A DNA stretch of 64,000 bases from Rhizobium sp. 16-488-2b (GCF_017741815.1 NZ_JAGHMF010000020.1:124001-188000); one strand, 5' to 3'. Positions 7,649 to 17,146 are shown, counted from the first letter of the stretch. A program made the numbers and translations. The notes: generated from the sequence alone by a model not told the origin.

Positions 7649-9622
7649 ATGATTTCTCCTGAACAACACGACCGGATGGCAAACGCGATCCGTTTCCTCT
7701 CAATGGATGCAGTCGAGAAGGCGAATTCCGGCCATCCGGGCATGCCGATGGGTATGGCCGATGTCGCCACCGTCCTGTTCTCGAAGTATCTGAAGTTCGA
7801 CCCGTTGAAGCCGCATTGGCCAGACCGCGACCGCTTCGTGCTGTCGGCCGGCCACGGCTCGATGCTGCTCTACTCGCTGCTCTATCTAACCGGCTACCCT
7901 GACATGTCGGTTGATGACCTCCAGCAGTTCCGCCAGCTCGGCTCCAAGACCGCCGGCCACCCGGAATACGGCCACGCCACGGGCATCGAAACCACCACCG
8001 GCCCGCTCGGCCAGGGCATTGCCAATGCCGTCGGCATGGCGATCGCCGAACGCAAGCTGCGCGAGGAATTCGGCGCCGACCTGCAGGATCACTACACCTA
8101 CGTGATCAACGGCGACGGCTGCCTGATGGAAGGCATCAGCCATGAAGCCATCGCGCTCGCCGGCCATCTGAAGCTCAACAAGCTCATCCTCTTCTGGGAC
8201 AACAACTCGATCACCATCGACGGCGCTGTCTCCCTGTCGGATTCGACCGACCAGATCATGCGCTTCAAGGCTGTTCATTGGCACACGATCGAAGTCGACG
8301 GCCACGACCAGGCAGCGATTGCAGCAGCCATCGAGGAAGCCCACAAGTCCGACAAGCCGACCTTCATCGCTTGCAAGACCGTGATCGGCTTCGGCGCCCC
8401 GAACAAGCAGGGCAGCCACAAGGTTCACGGTTCGCCGCTCGGCGCCGAGGAAATCGCAGCCACCCGCAAGGCGCTGAACTGGGAATACGAACCCTTCGTC
8501 ATCCCGAACGACGTTCTCTCCGATTGGCGCGCCGCTGGCACCCGTTCGGCTGAAGCCGTCAAGGCATGGGAAGGCCGCCTCGAAAAGGCAGCGACCAAGG
8601 CCGAGTTTACCCGCCGCTTCGCGGGCGACCTGCCGCAGGGCTTCGACGCCGCCATCAGCGACTACAAGAAGAAGCTCGCCGAGACCAAGCCGACCGTTGC
8701 GACCCGCAAGGCTTCCGAAGACGCGCTTGAAGTCATCAACGGCTTCCTGCCCGAGACGATCGGCGGCTCCGCCGACCTGACGCCGTCGAACAACACCAAG
8801 ACCAGCCAGATGCATTCGATCACGCCGACGGACTTCGCCGGTCGTTACATGCACTGGGGCATCCGCGAGCACGGCATGGCGTCTGCCATGAACGGTATCG
8901 CGCTGCACGGCGGTCTGATCCCCTACGGCGGCGGCTTCATGATCTTCTCGGATTATTGCCGTCCTCCGATCCGCCTCGCTTCGCTGATGGGCATCCGTGT
9001 CGTCCACGTTCTGACGCACGATTCAATCGGCGTCGGCGAAGATGGCCCGACCCACCAGCCGGTCGAGCAGATGGCCTCGCTGCGCGCCATCCCGAACCTG
9101 ATGATGTTCCGCCCGGCCGACGCAGTCGAAACCGCCGAGTGCTGGCAGATCGCGCTGAACACCAAGGACCGTCCGTCGGGCCTGGCGCTCACCCGCCAGA
9201 ACCTCACCACGGTTCGTACCGAGTACAGCGAGAAGAACCTCTGCGAACTCGGCGCCTACACGCTGGCAGGCAATGCCGACGCCAAGGTGACGATCTTCGC
9301 TTCGGGCTCCGAAGTCGAGCTGGCCGTTGCCGCCCGCAAGACACTTGAAGAAAAGGGCGTTACCGTCCGCGTCGTCTCGGTCCCCTCGACCGAACTGTTC
9401 TTCGAGCAGCCGGATGCCTACCGCGCCGAGATTCTCGGCAAGTCGCCGATCAAGATCGCCGTCGAAGCCGCCGTTCGCGAAGGCTGGGATGCGTTCATCG
9501 GACCGGAAGGCACTTTCATCGGCATGAAGGGCTTCGGCGCTTCGGGTCCTGCCAAGGATGTCTTCAAGAAGTTCGGCATCACGACGGAAGCCGTCGTCGC
9601 CGCAGTTGAAGCCAAGCTTTGA
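7649..9622 (+). CDS. tkt: Transketolase
   Basis: 657 residues, the usual length, starting MISPEQHDRMANAIRFLSMD. Family landmarks: KANSGHPGMPMGMAD, the thiamine pyrophosphate motif GDGCLMEGISHEA ending in DNN, and the pyrimidine-domain segment IREHGMASAMNGIALHGG. Transketolase moves two-carbon units between sugar phosphates in the cytosolic non-oxidative pentose phosphate pathway with TPP and Mg2+. It is followed by gap with a terminator in between, so the two are probably transcribed separately or with partial readthrough. Ortholog order tkt-gap-pgk-fba is common in Rhizobiaceae. Confidence 0.97.
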   Translation: MISPEQHDRMANAIRFLSMDAVEKANSGHPGMPMGMADVATVLFSKYLKFDPLKPHWPDRDRFVLSAGHGSMLLYSLLYLTGYPDMSVDDLQQFRQLGSKTAGHPEYGHATGIETTTGPLGQGIANAVGMAIAERKLREEFGADLQDHYTYVINGDGCLMEGISHEAIALAGHLKLNKLILFWDNNSITIDGAVSLSDSTDQIMRFKAVHWHTIEVDGHDQAAIAAAIEEAHKSDKPTFIACKTVIGFGAPNKQGSHKVHGSPLGAEEIAATRKALNWEYEPFVIPNDVLSDWRAAGTRSAEAVKAWEGRLEKAATKAEFTRRFAGDLPQGFDAAISDYKKKLAETKPTVATRKASEDALEVINGFLPETIGGSADLTPSNNTKTSQMHSITPTDFAGRYMHWGIREHGMASAMNGIALHGGLIPYGGGFMIFSDYCRPPIRLASLMGIRVVHVLTHDSIGVGEDGPTHQPVEQMASLRAIPNLMMFRPADAVETAECWQIALNTKDRPSGLALTRQNLTTVRTEYSEKNLCELGAYTLAGNADAKVTIFASGSEVELAVAARKTLEEKGVTVRVVSVPSTELFFEQPDAYRAEILGKSPIKIAVEAAVREGWDAFIGPEGTFIGMKGFGASGPAKDVFKKFGITTEAVVAAVEAKL

Positions 9623-9631
9623 TCTGATACA

Positions 9632-9657
9632 AGGAGCGCCTCAGGGCGCTCCTCTTT
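9632..9657 (+). terminator. Terminator after tkt
   Basis: Stem AGGAGCGCC/GGCGCTCCT, 4-base loop TCAG, then CTTTGCTTAT. Confidence 0.7.
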
Positions 9658-9694
9658 GCTTATAAACCAAGCCCTACTCTCGGGAGAGACACAC

Positions 9695-10705
9695 ATGACT
9701 GTAAAGGTTGCCATTAACGGCTTCGGTCGTATCGGCCGCAATGTTCTCCGCGCCATCGTTGAATCCGGCCGCACGGACATCGAAGTCGTTGCCATCAACG
9801 ACCTCGGCCCGGTCGAGACCAACGCGCACCTGCTGCGTTACGACTCGATCCACGGCAAGTTCCCGGCCGAAGTGAAGGTCGAAGGTGACACGATCACCGT
9901 CGGCGGCGGCAAGCCGATCAAGGTCACCGCTGTTCGCGACCCGGCACAGCTGCCGCACGCCGAACTCGGCATCGACATCGCCATGGAATGCACCGGCATC
10001 TTCACCTCGCGCGACAAGGCTGCCGCTCACCTGACGGCTGGCGCCAAGCGCGTCATCGTTTCGGCTCCTGCCGACGGTGCCGACCTGACCGTCGTCTTCG
10101 GGGTCAACCACGACCAGCTGACCAAGGAACACCTGGTCATCTCCAACGCCTCCTGCACGACGAACTGCCTCGTGCCGGTCGTCAAGGTTCTCGACGATCT
10201 CGTCGGCATCGATCATGGCTTCATGACCACGATCCACTCCTACACGGGTGACCAGCCGACGCTCGACACCATGCACAAGGACCTGTACCGCGCCCGCGCC
10301 GCAGCCCTGTCCATGATCCCGACCTCGACGGGTGCAGCAAAGGCCGTTGGCCTCGTCATGCCGCACCTCAAGGGCAAGCTCGACGGCACCTCGATCCGCG
10401 TTCCGACCCCGAACGTTTCGGTCGTCGATTTCAAGTTCGTTGCCAAGAAGGCCACCTCGGTTGCCGAAATCAACGAAGCCATCAAGGCTGCTTCCAACGG
10501 CAAGCTGAAGGGCATCCTCGGCTACACCGACGAGCCGCTGGTTTCGCGCGACTTCAACCACGACAGCCACTCCTCGATCTTCGCCTCCGACCAGACCAAG
10601 GTCATGGAAGGCAACTTCGTGCGCGTTCTGTCCTGGTACGACAACGAGTGGGGCTTCTCCAGCCGCATGTCGGACACGGCTGTCGCCTTCGCCAAGACCA
10701 TCTAA
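9695..10705 (+). CDS. gap: Glyceraldehyde-3-phosphate dehydrogenase, type I
   Basis: 336 residues; the start MTVKVAINGFGRIGRN is chosen over an upstream ATG because the Rossmann fold begins here. The catalytic Cys154 sits in SNASCTTNC, and the phosphate and cofactor segments HSYTGDQPTLD and WYDNEWG are present. It interconverts glyceraldehyde 3-phosphate and 1,3-bisphosphoglycerate with NAD. The neighbours tkt, pgk and fba make a dispersed central-carbon cluster. A GAPDH terminator hairpin follows directly. Confidence 0.97.
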   Translation: MTVKVAINGFGRIGRNVLRAIVESGRTDIEVVAINDLGPVETNAHLLRYDSIHGKFPAEVKVEGDTITVGGGKPIKVTAVRDPAQLPHAELGIDIAMECTGIFTSRDKAAAHLTAGAKRVIVSAPADGADLTVVFGVNHDQLTKEHLVISNASCTTNCLVPVVKVLDDLVGIDHGFMTTIHSYTGDQPTLDTMHKDLYRARAAALSMIPTSTGAAKAVGLVMPHLKGKLDGTSIRVPTPNVSVVDFKFVAKKATSVAEINEAIKAASNGKLKGILGYTDEPLVSRDFNHDSHSSIFASDQTKVMEGNFVRVLSWYDNEWGFSSRMSDTAVAFAKTI

Positions 10706-10727
10706 GGTCTTCGCGACAAGACTTAGG

Positions 10728-10757
10728 AAAGCGGCTCGGGAAACCGGGCCGCTTTTC
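10728..10757 (+). terminator. Terminator after gap
   Basis: GCGGCTCGG-GAAA-CCGGGCCGC hairpin followed by TTTTCGTTT. Confidence 0.7.
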
Positions 10758-10879
10758 GTTTGTTAGGACGCGCTGGAAGGTCGAACGCGCTTGCCCGTAT
10801 CCAGCCGAATGGGGTAAATTCAATCAGCTGCAACGCGGTCGCGCAACGAGACGCCAAACCGACAACGAGCGAACCACCC

Positions 10880-11020
10880 ATGAAAATCCTGATGTTGGCA
10901 ATCCTACTTGTCATGATCGCCGGCGTGCTCAGCCTGACCGTCGTCGGCGGCGGCTCCAAGCAGCTCGCCAAGGGCCAGCCGCTGCTGGCCTCCTCCTCGC
11001 GACTGATGGGACCGCGATAA
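10880..11020 (+). CDS. Putative small membrane protein (46 aa)
   Basis: ATG-initiated frame MKILMLAILLVMIAGVLSLT followed by a short polar tail ending SSSRLMGPR. The first 20 residues form one hydrophobic helix, either a transmembrane anchor or an uncleaved signal. No strong ribosome-binding site is seen, but it fills the gap after the gap terminator and the composition is unlike random GC-rich sequence. Unknown function; could be spurious. Confidence 0.4.
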   Translation: MKILMLAILLVMIAGVLSLTVVGGGSKQLAKGQPLLASSSRLMGPR

Positions 11021-11102
11021 TTGCACGCACGACGGCTGCGGGGCTGGCGTGGCGCGAACGAACACCATAATGTTAGACATCAGCGAAACGAAAGACAATT
11101 CA

Positions 11103-11417
11103 ATGGATTATTTCACCATCGAGATATCAGGCAAAGCCATCGCGAGTTTCCGCTCGGAAAACGCCGAGGACGCCAAGCACTTCATCGAGGCAGAGGATTT
11201 CCGCGAGGATCTGACGGTGCTCGAGACCGAAGGCAAGCCGGTATGGGATGGCAAGGCGCCGCTCACCCTGCGCAAGGCGACCCCGGATGAGGCGAGCGAA
11301 GTCGAGCATGCCTACGAGTTCGACGACGACCCCTCGCGCACCATCGACGACGAATTCGTCGTCTTCCTCATCCCGATTTCGGACGCGGATGAAGACGACA
11401 GCGACGAAGAAGCGTAA
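11103..11417 (+). CDS. Acidic hypothetical protein
   Basis: 104 residues from the preferred start MDYFTIEISGKAIASFR; earlier in-frame starts exist at 11049 (GTG) and 11070 (ATG). The first 60 residues have alternating beta-like patterns (FTIEISG, DLTVLETEGKPVW). The C-terminus is strongly acidic (SDADEDDSDEEA). No signal peptide or membrane helix. I do not recognise a named family; similar short acidic proteins occur in rhizobia as conserved hypotheticals. It stands alone on the plus strand before the antiporter gene. Confidence 0.65.
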   Translation: MDYFTIEISGKAIASFRSENAEDAKHFIEAEDFREDLTVLETEGKPVWDGKAPLTLRKATPDEASEVEHAYEFDDDPSRTIDDEFVVFLIPISDADEDDSDEEA

Positions 11418-11736
11418 GGCCAAAGAGAAATACACGACGATTGTCCAAGAAAAGGACAGGGCAGCGATTTCTGCCCTGCTCTCGCCTGATTTGATCCTAC
11501 ACTTTACTCAGGATCACTCTCCAACCGTTCATTTGATTTGCCGTTAGGCGGATCGCTCAGCAGCATGATGCAGCAAAGCGCAAGGATAGCCCTTTAGGTC
11601 TACCCTTCGTTTGGATTTTGCCGTTTACTGGCGGGCATCGGACCGGAACTGGAGACGCGATACCATAGTTTTAGACAGCCGCATGCGACGGGGGGCGACA
11701 CTGCGGCGATAGATATTTGCATAAAGGGGTTCGGGC
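11418..11736 (+). other. Intergenic region before the K+/H+ antiporter gene
   Basis: About 320 bases without a convincing gene. A hairpin CAGGGCAG/CTGCCCTG with a 6-base loop (11457-11478) lies shortly after the preceding stop and may terminate it, but it lacks a T run. No promoter motif was clear. Confidence 0.4.
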
Positions 11737-13587
11737 ATGGAAGCATTCTACATCGTCGTACTGGTATCGACGGCGCTCGTGCTTCTTGCGGCCTTCTCCA
11801 GCCTGCTCGCCTTCCGCTTCGGCGCGCCCCTTCTGCTCTTGTTTCTCGGCATCGGCCTGCTTGCTGGTAGCGACGGCCTCGGCATCGAGTTCACCAACAA
11901 CTACCTCGCCTACATCCTCGGCTCGATCGCGCTTGCCATCATCCTGTTCGATTCCGGTTTCGGCACGCCGGTGCAGGCCTTCAAGCTCGCCGCCGTCCCC
12001 TCGATAACATTGGCATCGGTCGGCGTCCTGATGACGGCGTCCCTGTTTGCCGTCGCCGCCATGTGGCTTTTGAACTTCACCTGGCTCGAGGGCATGCTGC
12101 TCGGCTCCATCGTCGCCTCCACCGACGCCGCCGCCGTCTTCTTCCTGCTGCGCATCGGCGGCATCAACATCCGCGACAAGGTGCGCTCGACGCTCGAGGT
12201 CGAATCCGGCACCAACGACCCGATGGCGATCTTTCTGACCATCGCGCTCGTCGAGGTCCTGGCATCGGGCGAGCGCTATCACGGTATCAACATCGGCATG
12301 CTCGCCATGTTCGTGCAGCAGATGGGCCTCGGCGTCATCCTCGGCCTGCTCGGCGGCATGATGATCGTGCTAATCGTCGGCAGGCTGGAGACCGATCGCG
12401 GCCTGACGCCGATCTTCGTTCTGGCGCTGGCGCTCCTGGTCTTCTCGTTCACCGGCGCCGTCGGCGGCAGTGGCTTCCTCGCGGTCTACGTCGCCGGCAT
12501 CTATGCTGGCAACCGCAAGCTGCCCGGCTATGCCTCAATCAAGCGCTTCCAGGATGGCATGACCTGGCTGGCGCAGATCATCATGTTCCTGGTGCTCGGC
12601 CTTCTGGCGACGCCTTCGCAGTTTGGCGCGATCGCCATCCCCGCCGTTCTGCTTGCGCTCTTCCTGATCTTCATCGCCCGGCCGCTGGCGATCTGGCTGT
12701 CGCTGCTGCCCTTCGACTACACGCAGCAGGAGATCGGCTTCGTCGCCTGGGTCGGCCTGCGCGGCGCCGTCTCCATCCTGCTTGCCATCATGCCGATCCT
12801 TGGCGGGCTGGAAAACGGCCAAGTCTACTTCAACACCGCCTTCATCATCGTGCTCGTCTCGCTGCTGGTGCAGGGCTGGACCATCAAGCCGGTCGCTAAG
12901 AAGCTCGGCCTGATCATTCCGCCGCGCATCGGCGCCGTCGACAAGGTGGAGGTCGACCTGCCGGGTGCGGCCAACCACGAGCTCCTCTCCTACCGCGTCG
13001 TCAAGGACAGCCCCGTGCTGCGCGGCGAGCGCATTCCGCGCTGGGCGACACCCTCGCTCGTCATCCGCGACGGCAAGTCGATGCGCTATCAATATGCCGG
13101 CCGCCTGCGCGAGAACGATCTCGTCTATCTCTTCATCGTCCCCTCCTATTCGCGCCTGCTCGACAAGCTCTTCGCAAGCCGCGTGCCGGTGGAGGAAGAC
13201 GACACCGATTTCTTCGGCGCCTTCGCGCTCTCCCCGAGCCGCCCGGCGACCGATCTCGACGCCGCCTATGGCCCCGGCCTGTTGAACGAAAACGAGAAGG
13301 GCCTGACCATCGCCGAGCTGATGAAGCAGCGTCTCGGCGGCAAGGCGGAATATGCCGACCGCGTGCGCCTGGGATCCATCATCCTCATCGTCCGCGACCT
13401 CGACGACCACGATCATATCAGCGCGATCGGCATGTCGCTGGAGGCCGTCGAGCCGGCCGTGACGCTGCCGATCTTCATCAATCTGCGCGATATTATCGAC
13501 CGCGTGCATGACCGCTTCAAGAGCCGCAAGAACAAGGAGGCGGCAGCCGCCGCGGCGGGTGGAAAAGCCGACGAAAACCCGCGCTGA
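11737..13587 (+). CDS. Potassium/proton antiporter, CPA1 family (CvrA/NhaP2-like)
   Basis: 616 residues. About 12 transmembrane helices occupy residues 1-390. The ion-translocation segment SIVASTDAAAVFFLLR and the following EVESGTNDPMAIFLT are diagnostic for CPA1 antiporters of the NhaP2 type. A cytoplasmic C-terminal part (about 400-600) contains a TrkA-C/RCK-C-like domain (LRENDLVYLFIVPSYSR), which in the family senses nucleotide or ion state. It exports K+ (or Na+) in exchange for H+ at the inner membrane. Single gene between a hypothetical and pgk. Confidence 0.92.
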   Translation: MEAFYIVVLVSTALVLLAAFSSLLAFRFGAPLLLLFLGIGLLAGSDGLGIEFTNNYLAYILGSIALAIILFDSGFGTPVQAFKLAAVPSITLASVGVLMTASLFAVAAMWLLNFTWLEGMLLGSIVASTDAAAVFFLLRIGGINIRDKVRSTLEVESGTNDPMAIFLTIALVEVLASGERYHGINIGMLAMFVQQMGLGVILGLLGGMMIVLIVGRLETDRGLTPIFVLALALLVFSFTGAVGGSGFLAVYVAGIYAGNRKLPGYASIKRFQDGMTWLAQIIMFLVLGLLATPSQFGAIAIPAVLLALFLIFIARPLAIWLSLLPFDYTQQEIGFVAWVGLRGAVSILLAIMPILGGLENGQVYFNTAFIIVLVSLLVQGWTIKPVAKKLGLIIPPRIGAVDKVEVDLPGAANHELLSYRVVKDSPVLRGERIPRWATPSLVIRDGKSMRYQYAGRLRENDLVYLFIVPSYSRLLDKLFASRVPVEEDDTDFFGAFALSPSRPATDLDAAYGPGLLNENEKGLTIAELMKQRLGGKAEYADRVRLGSIILIVRDLDDHDHISAIGMSLEAVEPAVTLPIFINLRDIIDRVHDRFKSRKNKEAAAAAAGGKADENPR

Positions 13588-13659
13588 ACGCCTTGCGTCC
13601 GCGATGATCCTTGCTATGGTCCCCGCATCTTTTCAGGCAATAAACGAACGGATTTCCCA

Positions 13660-14862
13660 ATGCCTTCCTTCAAGACACTCGACGATCTTAACGACATTGC
13701 CGGAAAGCGCGTTCTCGTCCGCGTCGACCTCAACGTCCCGGTAAAAGACGGCAAGGTGACGGACGTGACCCGCATCGAGCGCGTCGCCCCGACCATCAAG
13801 GAACTCTCCAAGAAGGGCGCCAAGGTTATCCTTCTCGCGCACTTCGGCCGCCCCAAGGATGGCCCCTCGCCGGACCTGTCGCTCACCCTGATCGCCCCCT
13901 CGGTTGAAGCCGTGCTCGATCATCCCGTGCAGACGGCAACCGACGTCATCGGCGAAGCCGCCGCCCGTGCCGTGGCCGCCATGAAGGATGGCGACATCCT
14001 GCTTCTTGAAAACACCCGCTTCCACAAGGGCGAGGAAAAGAACGACCCCGATTTCGTCAAGGCGCTGGTCGCCAATGGCGACATCTACGTCAACGACGCC
14101 TTCTCGGCCGCGCACCGCGCCCATGCCTCGACCGAAGGCCTTGCCCGTCACCTCCCGGCATACGCCGGCCGCACCATGCAGGCTGAACTGGAAGCGCTGG
14201 AAAAGGGCCTCGGCCAGCCGGTCCGTCCCGTCGTTGCCATCGTCGGCGGAGCCAAGGTCTCGACCAAGATCGATCTCCTCATGAACCTCGTGAAGAAGGT
14301 CGACGCCCTCGTCATCGGCGGCGGCATGGCCAACACCTTCATCGCCGCGCGCGGCACCAGCGTCGGCAAGTCGCTGTGCGAGCATGATCTCGCCGACACC
14401 GCCCGCCAGATCATGATCGAAGCCGCCACCGCTGGCTGCGCGATCGTTCTGCCCGAGGACGGCGTCGTCGCCCGCGAGTTCAAGGCGGGTGCCGCCAACG
14501 AGATCGTCGCCATCGACGCCATCCCCGATGACGCCATGATGCTCGACGTCGGCCCGAAGTCGGTCGAAGCTGTGAAGGCCTGGATCGAGCGCGCCAACAC
14601 GCTGGTCTGGAACGGCCCGCTCGGCGCCTTCGAGATCGAACCCTTCGACAAGGCAACCGTTGCCGCCGCGCGATATGCGGCAGAGCGCACCAAGGCTGGC
14701 AAGCTCACCTCGGTGGCAGGCGGCGGCGATACCGTCTCGGCGCTGAACCACGCGGGCGTTGCCGATGACTTCACCTACGTCTCGACCGCAGGCGGTGCGT
14801 TCCTGGAATGGATGGAAGGCAAGGTCCTTCCTGGTGTCGAGGTCCTCACCAAGGCCAAGTAA
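13660..14862 (+). CDS. pgk: Phosphoglycerate kinase
   Basis: 400 residues, family-typical. Motifs: VRVDLNVPVKDGKV at the substrate site, LLAHFGRPK, ENTRFHKGEEKND, and the C-terminal nucleotide-binding VAGGGDTVSAL. It interconverts 1,3-bisphosphoglycerate plus ADP with 3-phosphoglycerate plus ATP. It starts 72 bases after the antiporter stop and is followed by a terminator before the aldolase gene. Confidence 0.97.
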   Translation: MPSFKTLDDLNDIAGKRVLVRVDLNVPVKDGKVTDVTRIERVAPTIKELSKKGAKVILLAHFGRPKDGPSPDLSLTLIAPSVEAVLDHPVQTATDVIGEAAARAVAAMKDGDILLLENTRFHKGEEKNDPDFVKALVANGDIYVNDAFSAAHRAHASTEGLARHLPAYAGRTMQAELEALEKGLGQPVRPVVAIVGGAKVSTKIDLLMNLVKKVDALVIGGGMANTFIAARGTSVGKSLCEHDLADTARQIMIEAATAGCAIVLPEDGVVAREFKAGAANEIVAIDAIPDDAMMLDVGPKSVEAVKAWIERANTLVWNGPLGAFEIEPFDKATVAAARYAAERTKAGKLTSVAGGGDTVSALNHAGVADDFTYVSTAGGAFLEWMEGKVLPGVEVLTKAK

Positions 14863-14901
14863 GTCAAACCGGGCTTTTGGCCTGTTTGGACCGTTTCATT
14901 G

Positions 14902-14938
14902 AAGACCGCGGGAGCCAGCGCTTTCGCGGTCTTTTCGT
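14902..14938 (+). terminator. Terminator after pgk
   Basis: Stem AAGACCGCG/CGCGGTCTT followed by TTCGTTG. Confidence 0.65.
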
Positions 14939-14960
14939 TGGCACTAAAATAACACTTAAC

Positions 14961-14994
14961 TTTCAAACGTTTGAAATGATTTCAATCGTTTCAA
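14961..14994 (+). promoter_or_regulatory. Tandem LacI-like operator sequences upstream of the aldolase gene
   Basis: A perfect 16-bp palindrome TTTCAAACGTTTGAAA (14961-14976) is followed 19 bases later by the related TTTCAATCGTTTCAA (14980-14994). The central CG inside AAACGTTT is typical of LacI-family operators. The sites lie about 130 bases before the aldolase ATG in an AT-rich patch. The bound protein is unknown; no LacI-family gene is in the window. Confidence 0.5.
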
Positions 14995-15114
14995 TAGCTT
15001 ACACCAGGATTTTCCTTTTAAAATTCTTCTGATATCGCAGATTCGAGTGCCTATCGGCTTTGACATAGAGCAAAATCCGGACGCGACGCGCCGGTTTTAC
15101 GGAAGGAGTGAAGT

Positions 15115-16011
15115 ATGGTGGACGCGAAGATGTTGGACAAGATCAGCTCGGCGCCGGGATTCATTGCAGCGCTGGACCAGAGCGGTGGTTCGACACCCGC
15201 AGCGTTGCGCCTCTACGGCATTGCCGACAGCGATTACCAGGGCGACGAGGAGATGTTCCGCCTGATGCACGCCATGCGCGTTCGCATCATGAGCGCGCCG
15301 GCCTTCACAGGCGACAAGATCATCGCCGCGATCCTCTTCGAGCGGACCATGGACGGCGACGTCGATGGCCAGCCGGTTCCTTCCTATCTCTGGGAAAAGC
15401 GCGGCGTCGTTCCGCTTCTGAAGATCGACAAGGGCCTGGCCGCCGAGGAAAACGGCGTCCAGATGATGAAGCCCATGCCAGAGCTGGAGACGCTACTCGC
15501 GCGCGGCCGCGACAAGGGAATTTTCGGCACCAAGATGCGCTCGGTGATCGCAAGCGCCGACCGAACCGGCATTGCGGCTGTCGTAAAGCAGCAGTTCGAG
15601 GTGGCACGCCAGATCATCGGCAGCGGCCTCGTTCCGATCGTCGAGCCTGAAGTTTCCATCAAGAGCCCGACGAAGCAAGAGGCCGAGGCCATCCTTCGCG
15701 ACGAGATCGCAAAGCAGCTCGATCTGCTTCCGGCGAGCGAAAAGGTGGTGCTGAAACTGACGATCCCGACGGTCGCCGATTTCTACGCGCCTCTGGTCGA
15801 CCACAAGCAGGTCGTGCGCGTCGTAGCACTCTCTGGCGGCTACAGCCGCACCGACGCCTGCGAGAAGCTCAGCCACAACCACGGCATGATCGCAAGCTTC
15901 TCGCGCGCGCTGACGGAAAACCTGCGCGTTTCGATGAGCGACGCGGAGTTCGACGCGAGCCTGGCTGAAACGATCAACGAGATCTACGCCGCTAGCGTCA
16001 ACAAGGCCTGA
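15115..16011 (+). CDS. Class I fructose-bisphosphate aldolase
   Basis: 298 residues. The sequence ALDQSGGSTPAALRLYGI near the N-terminus, the EKRGVVPLLKIDKG segment and VPIVEPEVSI are hallmarks of bacterial class I aldolases, which use a lysine Schiff base; the lysine in VVLKLTIP is a good candidate. It cleaves fructose 1,6-bisphosphate to the two triose phosphates. The tandem operators upstream suggest separate carbon-source control from pgk. It has its own terminator. Confidence 0.92.
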   Translation: MVDAKMLDKISSAPGFIAALDQSGGSTPAALRLYGIADSDYQGDEEMFRLMHAMRVRIMSAPAFTGDKIIAAILFERTMDGDVDGQPVPSYLWEKRGVVPLLKIDKGLAAEENGVQMMKPMPELETLLARGRDKGIFGTKMRSVIASADRTGIAAVVKQQFEVARQIIGSGLVPIVEPEVSIKSPTKQEAEAILRDEIAKQLDLLPASEKVVLKLTIPTVADFYAPLVDHKQVVRVVALSGGYSRTDACEKLSHNHGMIASFSRALTENLRVSMSDAEFDASLAETINEIYAASVNKA

Positions 16012-16030
16012 TCTGCCCGCCTATCTCTAC

Positions 16031-16065
16031 AAACCGGCTGCCTCTGGCGGCCGGTTTTTTGTTGC
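16031..16065 (+). terminator. Terminator after the aldolase gene
   Basis: AAACCGGCTGCC-TCT-GGCGGCCGGTTT hairpin followed by a six-T run. A very similar hairpin follows rcdA at 24474. Confidence 0.75.
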
Positions 16066-16166
16066 CACGCGTCGTCATCGATCGATTGTCACGGCGACAA
16101 GAATTCCCCTTCTGCCAAGCGGCGGCGATGGCTACTGATTGCGCTCCTGAACCATCGGAGCACGCA

Positions 16167-17084
16167 ATGACCGCCGTTTCCTTCACCACCGTCGATGTCT
16201 TCACCTCCACCCGCTTCGAAGGCAACCCGCTGGCTGTGATGACGGATGCGCGCGGCCTCTCCGATGATCAGATGCAGAAGATCGCCGCCGAGTTCGGCTA
16301 TTCGGAAGTGACCTTCGTTCTGCCGCCCGAAAACCCCGAGAACACCGCCCGTGTGCGCATCTTCACCCCGACGACGGAAGTGCCCTTCGCCGGCCACCCC
16401 AATGTCGGCACCGCCTATGTGCTCGGCAATCTCGACGACATCTTCGGCCAACCGGTCGGCGACGTCATGCGCTTCGAGGAAAAGGCCGGCGTTGTCACCG
16501 TCGACGTGCGCCGCGAACAGGGCCGCGTGACCTCGACCGCGATCCGCGCGCCGAAGCCCCTATCGACTGGCAACACTGTCCCTGCAGACACCATCGCCCG
16601 TTGCATCGCAATCGACGGCGCGAAAGTCAGCACCCGCATCCACCAGCCACTGACGACATCCGTTGGCCTGAGCTTCGTCGTCGCCGAACTCGCCGATCTC
16701 GACACGCTTGCCCGCGCCCGCCCCAACCTCGCTTACTTCCAGGATGCCGCCGGCCCAACGCTCGAGGGAAACCACGACTTCTCGCTGTTCGTCTATGTCC
16801 GCTCGGCCGACAAGCCCTGGCAAATCCGCGCCCGCATGTTCGCCCCGCTCGACAACGTCCCGGAAGACCCCGCCACCGGCAGCGCCTCGGCCGCGCTCGG
16901 CGCCTACCTCGTCTCGCTGGAGCCCGATCCCGACATGACGGTATCGCTGACCATCGAGCAGGGCGTCGAAATGGGCCGCCGCAGCCTCATCGGCATCGAG
17001 GTGACGAAGACCGGCGGCGTGGTCACCGACGTTGTGATCGCGGGCGCCTGCGTCGAGGTCATGCGCGGCGTGATCGCCTGCTGA
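16167..17084 (+). CDS. PhzF family epimerase/isomerase-like protein
   Basis: 305 residues from the ATG that gives MTAVSFTTVDVFTSTRFEGNPLAV. Conserved PhzF elements: GNPLAV, the catalytic Glu47 in GYSEVTFV, PFAGHPNVGTA, and the C-terminal DPATGSASAALGAYL. PhzF/DapF-fold enzymes carry out cofactor-free isomerisation by proton transfer; members outside phenazine clusters have largely unknown substrates. No phenazine genes are nearby. It lies between the aldolase terminator and the fluoride-responsive unit. Confidence 0.9.
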   Translation: MTAVSFTTVDVFTSTRFEGNPLAVMTDARGLSDDQMQKIAAEFGYSEVTFVLPPENPENTARVRIFTPTTEVPFAGHPNVGTAYVLGNLDDIFGQPVGDVMRFEEKAGVVTVDVRREQGRVTSTAIRAPKPLSTGNTVPADTIARCIAIDGAKVSTRIHQPLTTSVGLSFVVAELADLDTLARARPNLAYFQDAAGPTLEGNHDFSLFVYVRSADKPWQIRARMFAPLDNVPEDPATGSASAALGAYLVSLEPDPDMTVSLTIEQGVEMGRRSLIGIEVTKTGGVVTDVVIAGACVEVMRGVIAC

Positions 17085-17110
17085 TCATGTCGCGATGGAT
17101 CGCGGCGCGC

Positions 17111-17140
17111 TTGACAGCAATCCGGCGCAAGCGATATCAA
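17111..17140 (+). promoter_or_regulatory. Sigma70-like promoter of the fluoride-responsive unit
   Basis: A perfect TTGACA (17111-17116) and TATCAA (17135-17140) separated by 18 bp. The expected start near 17147 places the riboswitch at the very 5' end of the transcript. Confidence 0.65.
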
Positions 17141-17146
17141 ACTGGC

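Noticed and set aside
7886..9019. Minus-strand frame of 377 codons opposite tkt
   Set aside because: Shadow of the transketolase gene, whose motifs cover the whole interval.
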